NCBI RefSeq assembly: GCF_035946055.1
Contig: NZ_CP108364.1
Location: forward strand, 3,844,001-3,908,000
Source: Streptomyces sp. NBC_01341
GTDB lineage: Bacteria; Actinomycetota; Actinomycetes; Streptomycetales; Streptomycetaceae
DNA length: 64,000 bases
Direction of reading: 5' to 3'
Shown: positions 25,188 through 33,137 of the stretch, in pieces
Numbering within the stretch: position 1 is the first letter of the stretch
Layout: each line of letters opens with the position of its first letter
Notes under the pieces: model-generated
Database searches by the model: none
Seen by the model: the letters and a program-made list of their open reading frames with translations, nothing else
Told to the model about the DNA's origin: nothing
Translations under genes and position numbers: made by a program

Positions 25188-26087
25188 CTACTTCTTGAAG
25201 CTGTAGTCCATGAGCTTCTTCGCGTCGGACGTACGGGTCGTCGAGGACGTCGCGGTGAGGACGGTTCCGATGACCGTCTTGCCGTTGCGGGTCGCGGCGA
25301 AGACCAGGCAGTACTTGGCCGTCGGGCCGGAGCCGGTCTTCACACCGATCGTGCCGCTGTAGCTGCCCAGCAGCAGGTTGGTGTTGGTCCACGACATGTA
25401 GCGGTAGCCGCCGGACTTCGTCGTGACCTTCTGCTTCGTCGACTTCGTCTTCACGATCGCGCGGAACGTGGAGCTCTTCATCGCGGAGCTGGCGAGCTTG
25501 GTGAGGTCGCGCGGCGTCGAGTAGTTCGAGCCGTTGCCGATGCCGTCGAACGAGTCGAAGTGGCTGTTCGTCATGCCCAGCGTCTTCGCGGTGGCGTTCA
25601 TCTTGCCGAGGAACGACTTCACCCGGGCGGCACGCGTGGTGCCGGAACCGAACTTGTCGGCCAGCGCGTAGGCGGCGTCGCAGCCCGACGGCAGCATCAG
25701 ACCGTAGAGGAGCTGACGGACCGTTACCTTGTCGCCGACGATCAGACGAGCCGACGAGGCGGTGTTCTTGACGATGTAGTCGCTGTACGCCTTCTGGACC
25801 GTCACCTTGGAATCCAGGTTCAGGTTCTTCTGGGACAGCACCACGCGGGCGGTCATTATCTTGGTGGTGGAACCGGTGGACCGGCGGGTGTCCGCAGACT
25901 TGCTGTACAGCGTCTTCGCGGTGCCGTTGTTCATCACGAAACCGCCCTTGGCGGTGATCGTGGGCGTCGGCAGGGTCGCTGCCTGGGCTGCTGAGGCGAA
26001 CGCGCTGCCCGCGAGGACGGCACCCGCGGTGAGAGCCACGGTGGCGGCAACGGTTGCGCGGTTTATGCCCTTAAGACCGATTTTCAA
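25188..26087 (-). CDS. DD-transpeptidase/carboxypeptidase of the Streptomyces K15 type (low-mass PBP)
   Basis: 299 residues. A signal peptide (ATVAATVALTAGAVLAGSAF, cleavage near AQA-A) precedes a penicillin-binding domain with active-site Ser73 in STTK (73-76), SGC at 134-136 and KTG at 250-252. The SGC in place of the usual SGN is the known signature of the K15 DD-transpeptidase. It should trim or cross-link peptidoglycan outside the cell. The mature protein is unusually rich in Lys, Ser and Thr. TTG 26087 is chosen: GGAG lies 8 bases before and the signal peptide then has normal length. GTG 26177 lacks a ribosome site. Confidence 0.87.
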   Translation of the reverse strand: MKIGLKGINRATVAATVALTAGAVLAGSAFASAAQAATLPTPTITAKGGFVMNNGTAKTLYSKSADTRRSTGSTTKIMTARVVLSQKNLNLDSKVTVQKAYSDYIVKNTASSARLIVGDKVTVRQLLYGLMLPSGCDAAYALADKFGSGTTRAARVKSFLGKMNATAKTLGMTNSHFDSFDGIGNGSNYSTPRDLTKLASSAMKSSTFRAIVKTKSTKQKVTTKSGGYRYMSWTNTNLLLGSYSGTIGVKTGSGPTAKYCLVFAATRNGKTVIGTVLTATSSTTRTSDAKKLMDYSFKK

Positions 26088-26406
26088 GTCAAACGCTCCA
26101 AATACACCTGAAATGCGGTCACGTGAGAGTGCCGCTTGGTGGTGAGACTCGCGAGGCTGCCGAATGGATGTGCTCACGTACGGGTGAGATCGATTCCGAC
26201 TGCACGGATTATACGAACCGCGGGCCTTGTCCGAACCCCCCGCGGGGTGCCGGATGTGCGGCGGCCGGACACGATCGGGCCACGGAGGCCGTCCGCCTGG
26301 CGCTCGGCCGGTGGACGGGATGCCGGGAAGGGCTGCCGGGGAGGGAGGCGGGTCCGGATCGCGGACGCGTCGGCGGACGCACCCATCTTGTATCTATGCT
26401 GTGCGC
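26088..26406. promoter_or_regulatory. Divergent gap between PBP and GntR genes
   Basis: 319 bases. The PBP ribosome site (GGAG, minus strand) is at 26096-26099. Near the GntR start, TTGTATCTATGC (26389-26400) is the only AT-rich stretch and is a candidate -10 region or operator. I see no clear palindrome or other gene. Confidence 0.3.
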
Positions 26407-27090
26407 ATGCCAGCCTCGTCCCTCGTCCCGCCCGCCGCCCGCAAGGCGGATCCCAAGTCCCCACCCGCCGCCGAACGCGTCTACACGCACATCAAGACGG
26501 CGGTGCTCGACCGCCGCTACGAGGGCGGCACGCTCCTGACCGAGGGCGACCTCGCCGGGGCCGTCGGCGTCTCCCGGACTCCCGTCCGGGAGGCGCTGCT
26601 GCGGCTGGAGGCCGAGGGCCTGATCAAGCTCTACCCGAAGAAGGGCGCCCTCGTGCTCCCCGTCTCCGCCCAGGAGATCGCGGACGTCGTCGAGACCCGG
26701 CTGCTGGTGGAGGAGTTCGCGGCCCGCAAGGCCGTGCCGGCCTCCCCGGGCCTGATCGCCAGGCTCGAACAACTCCTGGAGCAGCAGCGGGAACTCGCGG
26801 GGGCGGGGGACCTGGCCGCCGTGTCCGTCAAGGACCGCTGCTTCCACGCCGAGATCGTCAAAAACGCGGGCAACGAGATCCTCTCGCGCCTCTACGACCA
26901 GCTCCGCGACCGGCAGTTGCGGATGGGCGTCGCCGTGATGGAGGCCCACCCCGACCGGATCGCCGCCAACATCACCGAGCACGGTGAACTGCTGGAGGCC
27001 ATCAGGTCCGGTGACGCCGAAGGCGCCGCACAGGTCGTGCGCCGCCACGTCAGCCGGGTCAGGGTGCTGGTCCGGGGTGATGACCGATGA
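26407..27090 (+). CDS. GntR-family (FadR subfamily) regulator
   Basis: 227 residues. Winged helix-turn-helix ~20-85 (YEGGTLLTEGDLAGAVGVSR, TPVREALLRLEAEGLI) and a helical FCD domain with candidate metal ligands (ETRLLVEE, CFHAEIVKNAGN, ITEHGELLEAI). FCD regulators bind carboxylate or sugar-acid ligands. ATG 26407 has no good ribosome site; the in-frame GTG at 26401 is an alternative. The stop overlaps the MFS start (ATGA), so it very likely controls that transporter. Confidence 0.87.
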   Translation: MPASSLVPPAARKADPKSPPAAERVYTHIKTAVLDRRYEGGTLLTEGDLAGAVGVSRTPVREALLRLEAEGLIKLYPKKGALVLPVSAQEIADVVETRLLVEEFAARKAVPASPGLIARLEQLLEQQRELAGAGDLAAVSVKDRCFHAEIVKNAGNEILSRLYDQLRDRQLRMGVAVMEAHPDRIAANITEHGELLEAIRSGDAEGAAQVVRRHVSRVRVLVRGDDR

Positions 27091-28394
27091 GCTCGGCCGC
27101 CCCAGCCCTGTCGCTGCCCGGAGACCCGCCGGGCGGCCGCCGTGCCGCCTGCATCTGGGGCATCGGTGTCGCCGTCTACTTCGTCGCCATCATCTTCCGC
27201 ACCAGCCTCGGTGTCGCCGGGCTGGACGCCGCCGACCGGTTCGACGTCAACGCCTCGGCCCTGTCGACGTTCTCCATCCTGCAACTGCTGGTCTACGCGG
27301 GCATGCAGATACCCGTGGGGCTGATGGTCGACCGGTTCGGCACCAAGAAGGTCCTCACCCTCGGGGCGGTGCTGTTCACGCTCGGGCAGCTCGGCTTCGC
27401 GCTCTCGCCCTCGTACGGCATGGCGCTCGCCTCCCGCGCGCTGCTCGGCTGCGGCGACGCGATGACCTTCATCAGCGTGCTGCGGCTGGGCGCCCGGTGG
27501 TTCCCGGCCCGCCGCGGGCCGATGATCGGCCAGGTCGCCGCGCTCTTCGGCATGGCGGGCAACCTCGTCTCGACGCTCTTCATCGCCCGTGCCCTGCACG
27601 GCTACGGCTGGACGGCGACCTTCGTCGGCAGCGCCGCGGCGGGCGTCCTGGTACTGATGCTGCTGCTCGCCTTCCTCAAGGACCACCCCGAGGGCCACGA
27701 ACCTCCGCCCGCCGAGCACGCGGGTGCCGCGTACGTGCGCAAGCAGATCGCCGCCGCCTGGCGGGAACCCGGTACCAGGCTCGGCATGTGGGTCCACTTC
27801 ACCACGCAGTTCCCCGCCATGGTCTTCCTGCTGCTGTGGGGCATGCCGTTCCTCGTCGAGGCGCAGGGGCTGAGCAGGGGCACGGCGGGTGAACTGCTCA
27901 CGCTGGTGGTGCTCTCCAACATGGTGGTGGGACTCGTCTACGGCCAGGTGATCGCCCGTCACCACGCCGCGCGCGCCCCACTGGCTCTCGGTACGGTCGC
28001 CATGACGGCGCTGCTCTGGGGCTCCACGATCTTCTACCCCGGTGACCGCGCGCCGATGTGGCTGCTCGTCACCCTGTGCCTGGTGCTCGGCTCGTGCGGC
28101 CCCGCGTCGATGATCGGCTTCGACTTCGGCCGGCCCGCGAACCCGCCCGAGCGTCAGGGCACCGCGTCCGGGATCGTCAACATGGGTGGATTCATCGCCT
28201 CGATGACGACACTGTTCGCGGTAGGGGTCCTGCTGGACGCGACGGGCGACGAGTACCGTGTCGCGTTCGCCTCGGTCTTCGTCCTGGAGGCACTCGGTGT
28301 CGTGCAGATCCTCCGGCTGCACGGGAGGGCGACCCACAGGGAGCGCGACCACCACGTCGTCAGCCGGGTGGAAGCCGTGCACGTACCCGCCTGA
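27087..28394 (+). CDS. Major facilitator superfamily transporter
   Basis: 435 residues with about 12 hydrophobic helices. The A-like motif GLMVDRFGTKKV lies between helices 2 and 3 and the second half has a long cytosolic loop (DHPEGHEPPPAEHAG). Family words point to a general MFS permease for an organic anion or exporter; the substrate is unknown. It is translationally coupled to the GntR gene, whose ligand may be the transported compound. Confidence 0.87.
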   Translation: MSSAAPALSLPGDPPGGRRAACIWGIGVAVYFVAIIFRTSLGVAGLDAADRFDVNASALSTFSILQLLVYAGMQIPVGLMVDRFGTKKVLTLGAVLFTLGQLGFALSPSYGMALASRALLGCGDAMTFISVLRLGARWFPARRGPMIGQVAALFGMAGNLVSTLFIARALHGYGWTATFVGSAAAGVLVLMLLLAFLKDHPEGHEPPPAEHAGAAYVRKQIAAAWREPGTRLGMWVHFTTQFPAMVFLLLWGMPFLVEAQGLSRGTAGELLTLVVLSNMVVGLVYGQVIARHHAARAPLALGTVAMTALLWGSTIFYPGDRAPMWLLVTLCLVLGSCGPASMIGFDFGRPANPPERQGTASGIVNMGGFIASMTTLFAVGVLLDATGDEYRVAFASVFVLEALGVVQILRLHGRATHRERDHHVVSRVEAVHVPA

Positions 28395-28395
28395 C

Positions 28396-28425
28396 CGCCG
28401 GGCCGGTGCCCGCGCGGGCCCGGCG
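28396..28425. terminator. Hairpin between convergent genes
   Basis: CGCCGGGCC and GGCCCGGCG make a 9-bp stem with a 12-base GC-rich loop right after the MFS stop. Confidence 0.45.
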
Positions 28426-28457
28426 TTGCGCCCGCCCCGTCCGTCGCCGGCCGGGCG

Positions 28458-29282
28458 TCACGGGGTGACGGCGAAGTTCCGCAGGATCTCGGCTGCCAGG
28501 TCCTGGTCCCCGTCGATCTTGATCCGGTCCTCCACGGCCTGCGGACGCACCCGGCCACAGGCCAGGCGGTAGTACGTCTCCCAGTCCATCGCCAGCGTCG
28601 CGGCGGGACCGAGGGAGGGCGCACCGTCGACCGAACCCCGGCCCTCGCCGTCGACCCTGACCGTGCGCAGGAACTCCAGCGGGCCGTGCACGTCGAAGAC
28701 GACGGCGGAGTTGGGCGGCGCGCCGGCGTCCTTGGCGACCACCTTCGCCAGCCCGATCAGCAGGACGTCCCTGACGAGCGGGGCGCCGGGGGAGTCGAGG
28801 TTGCCGGGCTGCCCCAGCGTCGTACGCAGGTCCTGCTCGTGCACCCATACGTCGAAGGCGCGCATGCGCAGCGCGAGTTCCAGGGTCTGCTCGGCACCGA
28901 GAGGGGCCCGCACCATGGTCTCGGGGGCGCGCGTCTCGTTGCGGAGCTGACGCATCCGGCGGATGAGCGTGTACTCCAGCTCCGAGGTCATCTCCGGAGC
29001 CGTGTGGTGGCGCCGCACGTCGACCTGCATCTCCATGTAGCGCTGCTTGTCGTTCTGCACGTGATAGAGGTCGCGCGGCAGCGTGTGGATCGGCCGGGGG
29101 TCGCCGAGCTGCTCGCATTCCATGCCGATGACGTGCGAGACGATGTCGCGGACCGACCAGCCCGGGCAGGGTGTGCGGCGGTTCCACTCTCCCTCGGCGA
29201 GCGGCTTGACCAGCTCGGATATCGACTCGACGGAGTGGGTCCAGGCGTCGGCGTAGGTCTGGAGGCTGGGATGGACGGTCAC
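28458..29282 (-). CDS. Maleylpyruvate isomerase-family (mycothiol-dependent, DinB-like) protein
   Basis: 274 residues. The N-terminal DinB-like four-helix domain has the signature RTPCPGWSVRDIVSHVIGME with candidate metal His near residue 50, and MRAFDVWVHEQDLR near 145. A C-terminal domain (LEFLRTVRVDGEG, ETYYRLACGR) follows. The family includes mycothiol-dependent maleylpyruvate isomerase; many members are of unknown substrate. GTG 29282 is used; AGGGG sits only 4 bases before it, so the start is moderately certain. It is divergent from the amidase gene. Confidence 0.78.
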   Translation of the reverse strand: MTVHPSLQTYADAWTHSVESISELVKPLAEGEWNRRTPCPGWSVRDIVSHVIGMECEQLGDPRPIHTLPRDLYHVQNDKQRYMEMQVDVRRHHTAPEMTSELEYTLIRRMRQLRNETRAPETMVRAPLGAEQTLELALRMRAFDVWVHEQDLRTTLGQPGNLDSPGAPLVRDVLLIGLAKVVAKDAGAPPNSAVVFDVHGPLEFLRTVRVDGEGRGSVDGAPSLGPAATLAMDWETYYRLACGRVRPQAVEDRIKIDGDQDLAAEILRNFAVTP

Positions 29283-29481
29283 GGGACCCCTCGTGCGGTT
29301 CTGCGGTGCATGGGCTGGAGAGCAGGGAGTGCCGGCGGGAGGGCCGGCAGCGACGGTGCTGTCTGCGGGCTGCGTGGGAGGTTCGCTCGCTAAGTTACGC
29401 TGCGAGCAGGCACCCCGGCAGTGCTTTCGTGTGACGATCGTAGGCCCGCGTTGACGGCTTCCATGCCAGGACGGTGGTAGT

Positions 29482-30273
29482 GTGCACGCCTCGCTCATCC
29501 AGATCGCTGTAAACCCGGATGAATCGATCAATTCCCGTAGAGAGCGCGCGGCTTCACTGGTCGTGGCCCAGCGGGGCGCGGACCTGGTCGTCCTGCCCGA
29601 ACTCTGGCCCGTCGGGGCGTTCGCCTACACCGCGTTCGAGGACGCGGCCGAACCGCTGCGGGGTCCCACGCACGACGTCATGGCGAAGGCCGCCGCCGAG
29701 GCCGGCGTCTGGCTGCACGCGGGTTCCTTCGTCGAGCGCGCCGAGGACGGCACCCTCTACAACACCTCGCTCGTGTTCTCCCCCGAGGGGGAGCGCGTCG
29801 CCGCGTACCGCAAGATCCACCGGTTCGGCTTCGACAAGGGTGAGGCGGTGATGATGGGTGCAGGCGAGGAGCTCGTCACCGTCGCACTGCCCGAGACCAC
29901 CCTCGGCCTCGCCACCTGCTACGACCTGCGCTTCCCCGAGCAGTTCCGAGGGCTCGTCGACGCGGGCGCCGAGACCCTGGTCGTCGCGGCCGGCTGGCCG
30001 GAGCGCCGCCGCGCGCACTGGACCCTGCTCGCGCAGGCCCGCGCCGTGGAGAACCAGGCGTACGTCCTGGCGGTCGGCTCGTCGGGCACCCACGGGGGGG
30101 TCGAGCAGGCGGGCCACAGCATCGTCGTGGACCCCTGGGGCGAAGTGCTCGCCGAGGCCGGAGCGGCCGAGGAAGTGCTCACCGTCGAGTTCGACCCGGC
30201 GAGGACCGCCGCCACCCGGGAGCAGTTCCCGGCCCTGAAGGACCGCCGCCTGGGCCTCGCGCCCCCGCGCTGA
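29482..30273 (+). CDS. Carbon-nitrogen hydrolase (nitrilase superfamily, omega-amidase type)
   Basis: 263 residues. The catalytic Glu40 (LPELW), Lys111 (YRKIH) and Cys146 (ATCYDLRF) triad of nitrilase-superfamily amidases is complete. The length and RFPEQFRGL word suit Nit2/YafV-like omega-amidases or related deaminated-metabolite repair enzymes. It probably hydrolyses a cytosolic amide to acid and ammonia. GTG 29482 lies 7 bases after AGGACGG. Confidence 0.87.
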   Translation: MHASLIQIAVNPDESINSRRERAASLVVAQRGADLVVLPELWPVGAFAYTAFEDAAEPLRGPTHDVMAKAAAEAGVWLHAGSFVERAEDGTLYNTSLVFSPEGERVAAYRKIHRFGFDKGEAVMMGAGEELVTVALPETTLGLATCYDLRFPEQFRGLVDAGAETLVVAAGWPERRRAHWTLLAQARAVENQAYVLAVGSSGTHGGVEQAGHSIVVDPWGEVLAEAGAAEEVLTVEFDPARTAATREQFPALKDRRLGLAPPR

Positions 30274-30294
30274 GGACACGGGGCCCGTGGCCCG

Positions 30295-30308
30295 GTTTCA
30301 CGTGAAAC
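30295..30308. other. parS site (ParB-binding), perfect
   Basis: GTTTCACGTGAAAC, within an extended palindrome CCCGGTTTCACGTGAAACCGGG (read as arms from 30292 to 30311), lies between the convergent amidase and LURP-one genes. The flanking symmetry may also act as terminator. Confidence 0.85.
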
Positions 30309-30330
30309 CGGGCCGGACTCGTGCGCGCTC

Positions 30331-30822
30331 TCAGTCCTCGCGGTCCTTGTCGGCGAGCACGATCACGCACACGGCGACCGCGATCAGCAGCGGCACGTCG
30401 GCGTCCTCCCGCACGACGTCGACGCCGTACGTGTCCCGGACGGTGAGCCAGCGCCGCGAGATCTGCGCGAGCAGTTCGCCGTCGTAGTCGATGGCGAACT
30501 CGCGGTCCAGGATCTTGCCGCTGACGTCCAGCTCCGTGCCGTCCACCAGGGTCACCCGGTAGTGGTTGCGCAGCAGCGAGAGCCGCTTCCGCTTGACCTT
30601 GGCCAGCTCGTCGCCGTCCCGTTCGATGAGCATGGTGTCGCGCAGGCTGATCAGCTTCTGGCGGATCTCCACCAGTACCCGGCCGTCCGTGTCCTTCAGC
30701 TCGAAGGTGTCGCGGAGCCGCATGGCCTTGCCGTCGACGAGGAAGAGCTTCCGCCCGTCCGCGTCCTCGATCCAGTAGTCGTCGCCGACGCCGAACAGTC
30801 GCTCACGCACGAGAAGTCTCAT
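30331..30822 (-). CDS. LURP-one-related family protein
   Basis: 163 residues. Alternating beta strands with WIEDADGRKLFLVDGKAMRL and LRDTMLIERDG are typical of the LURP-one/Tubby-like C-terminal barrel (DUF567), also related to scramblases. The C-terminus ends in a hydrophobic stretch (VPLLIAVAVCVIVLA) that may attach to the membrane. The function in bacteria is not established. ATG 30822 lacks a strong ribosome site. It is divergent from the NHL-repeat gene. Confidence 0.82.
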   Translation of the reverse strand: MRLLVRERLFGVGDDYWIEDADGRKLFLVDGKAMRLRDTFELKDTDGRVLVEIRQKLISLRDTMLIERDGDELAKVKRKRLSLLRNHYRVTLVDGTELDVSGKILDREFAIDYDGELLAQISRRWLTVRDTYGVDVVREDADVPLLIAVAVCVIVLADKDRED

Positions 30823-30886
30823 GGATCACAGGTTCCCCGACGCCTGACCGGAATGCGCGCAGGCCACGGTGCTGTTGACTGTTGTC

Positions 30887-32698
30887 ATGACAGCACGTGC
30901 ACGTGTCCGCGCCCCCGAACTGATCGGCAAGGGCGGCTGGCTCAATACAGGCGACCGGCAGTACACCCTGGCTGACCTGCGGGGACGCATCGTCATTCTG
31001 GATTTCTGGACCTTCTGCTGTGTGAACTGCCTGCATGTGCTCGACGAGCTGCGCGAGCTGGAGGAGAAACACCGCGACACCGTGGTGATCATCGGCGTCC
31101 ACTCGCCGAAGTTCGTCCACGAGGCCGAGCACGAGGCCGTGGTCGACGCCGTCGAGCGGTACGGGGTGCACCACCCGGTCCTCGACGACCCCGAGCTCGC
31201 CACTTGGAAGCAGTACGCCGTGCGGGCATGGCCGACCCTCGTCGTGGTGGACCCCGAGGGATACGTCGTCGCGCAGCACGCCGGTGAAGGGCACGCGCAC
31301 GCCATCGGGAAGCTGGTCGAGGAGCTGGAGGCCGAGCACGCCGAGAAGGGCACGCTGCGCCGCGGCGACGGCCCGTACGTGGCTCCCGAGCCGGTCGCCA
31401 CCCACCTGCGTTTCCCCGGCAAGGCACTCGTCCTGCCCGACGGGGGATTCCTGGTCTCCGACACCACGCGCCACCGCCTGGTCGAGCTCGACGCCGACGG
31501 TGAGACCGTGCGCGGGCACTACGGCAGCGGTGAGCGCGGGTTCGCCGACGGCGGCCGGTCCGAGGCGCGGTTCAGCGAACCCCAGGGCCTCGCCTTCCTC
31601 CCGGACGGCCGCATCGCCGTCGCGGACACGGTCAACCACGCCATCAGGGCTCTCGACCTCGCGACGGGTGCGACGACGACGCTCGCCGGGACCGGCCGCC
31701 AGTGGTGGCAGGGCTCCCCCACCAGCGGCCCGGCCGCCGAGGTGGACCTGTCATCGCCGTGGGACATCGCCTGGTTCGGCGACCGGCTGTGGATCGCCAT
31801 GGCCGGAGTCCACCAGCTCTGGACCTACGACCCCGAGCAGGGGACGGTGCGGGTCGCCGCCGGGACGACGAACGAGGGTCTCGTCGACGGGCCCGGCCCC
31901 GAGGCGTGGTTCGCGCAGCCCTCGGGCCTCGCGGCGGCCGGGGACCGGCTCTGGGTCGCCGACTCGGAGACCTCGTCCCTGCGGTACGTGGACCTGGACG
32001 GTGGCGTGCACACGGCCGTCGGTACCGGGCTCTTCGACTTCGGCCACCGGGACGGCGCCGCCGGCCAGGCGCTCTTCCAGCACCCCCTGGGCGTCACGGC
32101 CCTCCCGGACGGCTCCGTCGCCGTCAGCGACACCTACAACCACGCGCTGCGCCGGTTCGACCCGGAGAGCGGCGAGGTCACGACACTGGCCACGGATCTG
32201 CGGGAGCCGAGCGACGCGGTCCTCGTGGACGGCGACCTGGTCGTCGTGGAGTCCGCCCGGCACCGGCTGACCCGGCTGCGGTTGCCCGAGGAGGCCGTGC
32301 GCGTCGCGGACCGGGCGCACCGCACGCAGCGGGCGGCCACCGAGGTCGCCGCCGGCACCCTGCGGCTGGACGTGGTCTTCCAGGCCCCCGCCGGGCAGAA
32401 ACTGGATGTCCGCTACGGGCCATCGACGCGGCTCCTGGTCTCCTCGACCCCGCCGGAACTCCTGGCCGAGGGCTCGGGGCCGGGTACGGACCTGAGCCGT
32501 GACCTGGTCCTCGCGGAGGGGTTCACCGAGGGCGTCCTGCACGTCTCCGCGATGGCCGCCTCCTGCGACGACGACCCTGCGAACGAGTACCCGGCCTGTC
32601 ATGTGCACCAGCAGGACTGGGGCGTTCCCGTCAGCGTCACCGCCGGGGGGACGTCCAGGCTTCCTCTCGTGCTGGCCGGGATGGACGAGCAGGCCTGA
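30887..32698 (+). CDS. Thioredoxin-like/NHL-repeat protein of the NHLRC2 type
   Basis: 603 residues. Thioredoxin domain ~1-150 with the unusual active site CCVNC (Cys44, Cys45, Cys48), close to CCINC of animal NHLRC2. A six-bladed NHL propeller ~170-500 follows (repeated ARFSEPQGLAFLPDGRIAVAD, AWFAQPSGLAAAGDRLWVAD, LFQHPLGVTALPDGSVAVSD), then a C-terminal beta domain. No signal peptide, so cytosolic. A thiol-disulfide or redox-scaffold role is inferred from domains. ATG 30887 has no Shine-Dalgarno and may be read from a leaderless mRNA. Confidence 0.87.
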   Translation: MTARARVRAPELIGKGGWLNTGDRQYTLADLRGRIVILDFWTFCCVNCLHVLDELRELEEKHRDTVVIIGVHSPKFVHEAEHEAVVDAVERYGVHHPVLDDPELATWKQYAVRAWPTLVVVDPEGYVVAQHAGEGHAHAIGKLVEELEAEHAEKGTLRRGDGPYVAPEPVATHLRFPGKALVLPDGGFLVSDTTRHRLVELDADGETVRGHYGSGERGFADGGRSEARFSEPQGLAFLPDGRIAVADTVNHAIRALDLATGATTTLAGTGRQWWQGSPTSGPAAEVDLSSPWDIAWFGDRLWIAMAGVHQLWTYDPEQGTVRVAAGTTNEGLVDGPGPEAWFAQPSGLAAAGDRLWVADSETSSLRYVDLDGGVHTAVGTGLFDFGHRDGAAGQALFQHPLGVTALPDGSVAVSDTYNHALRRFDPESGEVTTLATDLREPSDAVLVDGDLVVVESARHRLTRLRLPEEAVRVADRAHRTQRAATEVAAGTLRLDVVFQAPAGQKLDVRYGPSTRLLVSSTPPELLAEGSGPGTDLSRDLVLAEGFTEGVLHVSAMAASCDDDPANEYPACHVHQQDWGVPVSVTAGGTSRLPLVLAGMDEQA

Positions 32699-32760
32699 CA
32701 GGCCGCCGCGGCCGCGTCGTCGCTGCGGGACGGGACCCCACACCCCACGGCGCAGGTGGT

Positions 32761-32798
32761 CCCGCCCGCCCGACGGGGGGTTGCTCCGGGCGGGCGGG
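32761..32798. terminator. Hairpin between convergent genes
   Basis: CCCGCCCGCCC and GGGCGGGCGGG form an exact 11-bp stem with a 16-base loop between the NHLRC2-like and DUF6458-like genes. Confidence 0.6.
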
Positions 32799-32815
32799 GT
32801 GCGTTCCGTGCGCCG

Positions 32816-33037
32816 TTACTGGTAGCGGCGCTCTTCCTCCGTGACGACCGTGGTGGTGGGCGGCACGACCATGCGGCGGCGCCGCGCGATGCTCACGTAG
32901 ACGAAGACCCCGACGAGGCCGACGAGCATCATGATCCAGCCGACCAGGTCGACGTTGACGGTGTCCATCTCCCAGTCCGTGGCGAACGCGAGAATCGCCC
33001 CGGCACCGATCAGGAGAATGCATCCTCCGAGTCCCAT
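32816..33037 (-). CDS. Small two-helix membrane protein (DUF6458-like)
   Basis: 73 residues: helix 1 (LGGCILLIGAGAILAFA), a short acidic loop (TDWEMDTVNVD), helix 2 (LVGWIMMLVGLVGVFVYVSI), then a basic tail ARRRRM and a polar C-terminus. This matches the small DUF6458 family of actinomycetes, function unknown. ATG 33037 is 8 bases after GGAGG; a longer in-frame opening upstream has no membrane or coding character and is dismissed. Confidence 0.78.
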   Translation of the reverse strand: MGLGGCILLIGAGAILAFATDWEMDTVNVDLVGWIMMLVGLVGVFVYVSIARRRRMVVPPTTTVVTEEERRYQ

Positions 33038-33137
33038 GATTTCCGCCTCCTCGACGGCCCGGTGAATCCGGGCCGGTGTACGGATCGGGTACCCGGCCCG
33101 GCAACAAGCATGTCCGGGAAGGCGGTTGGGACGCGTT

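Noticed and set aside
26115..26128. CGGTCACGTGAGAG as a parS variant
   Set aside because: Shares only the CACGTG core, with five mismatches to the 14-mer.
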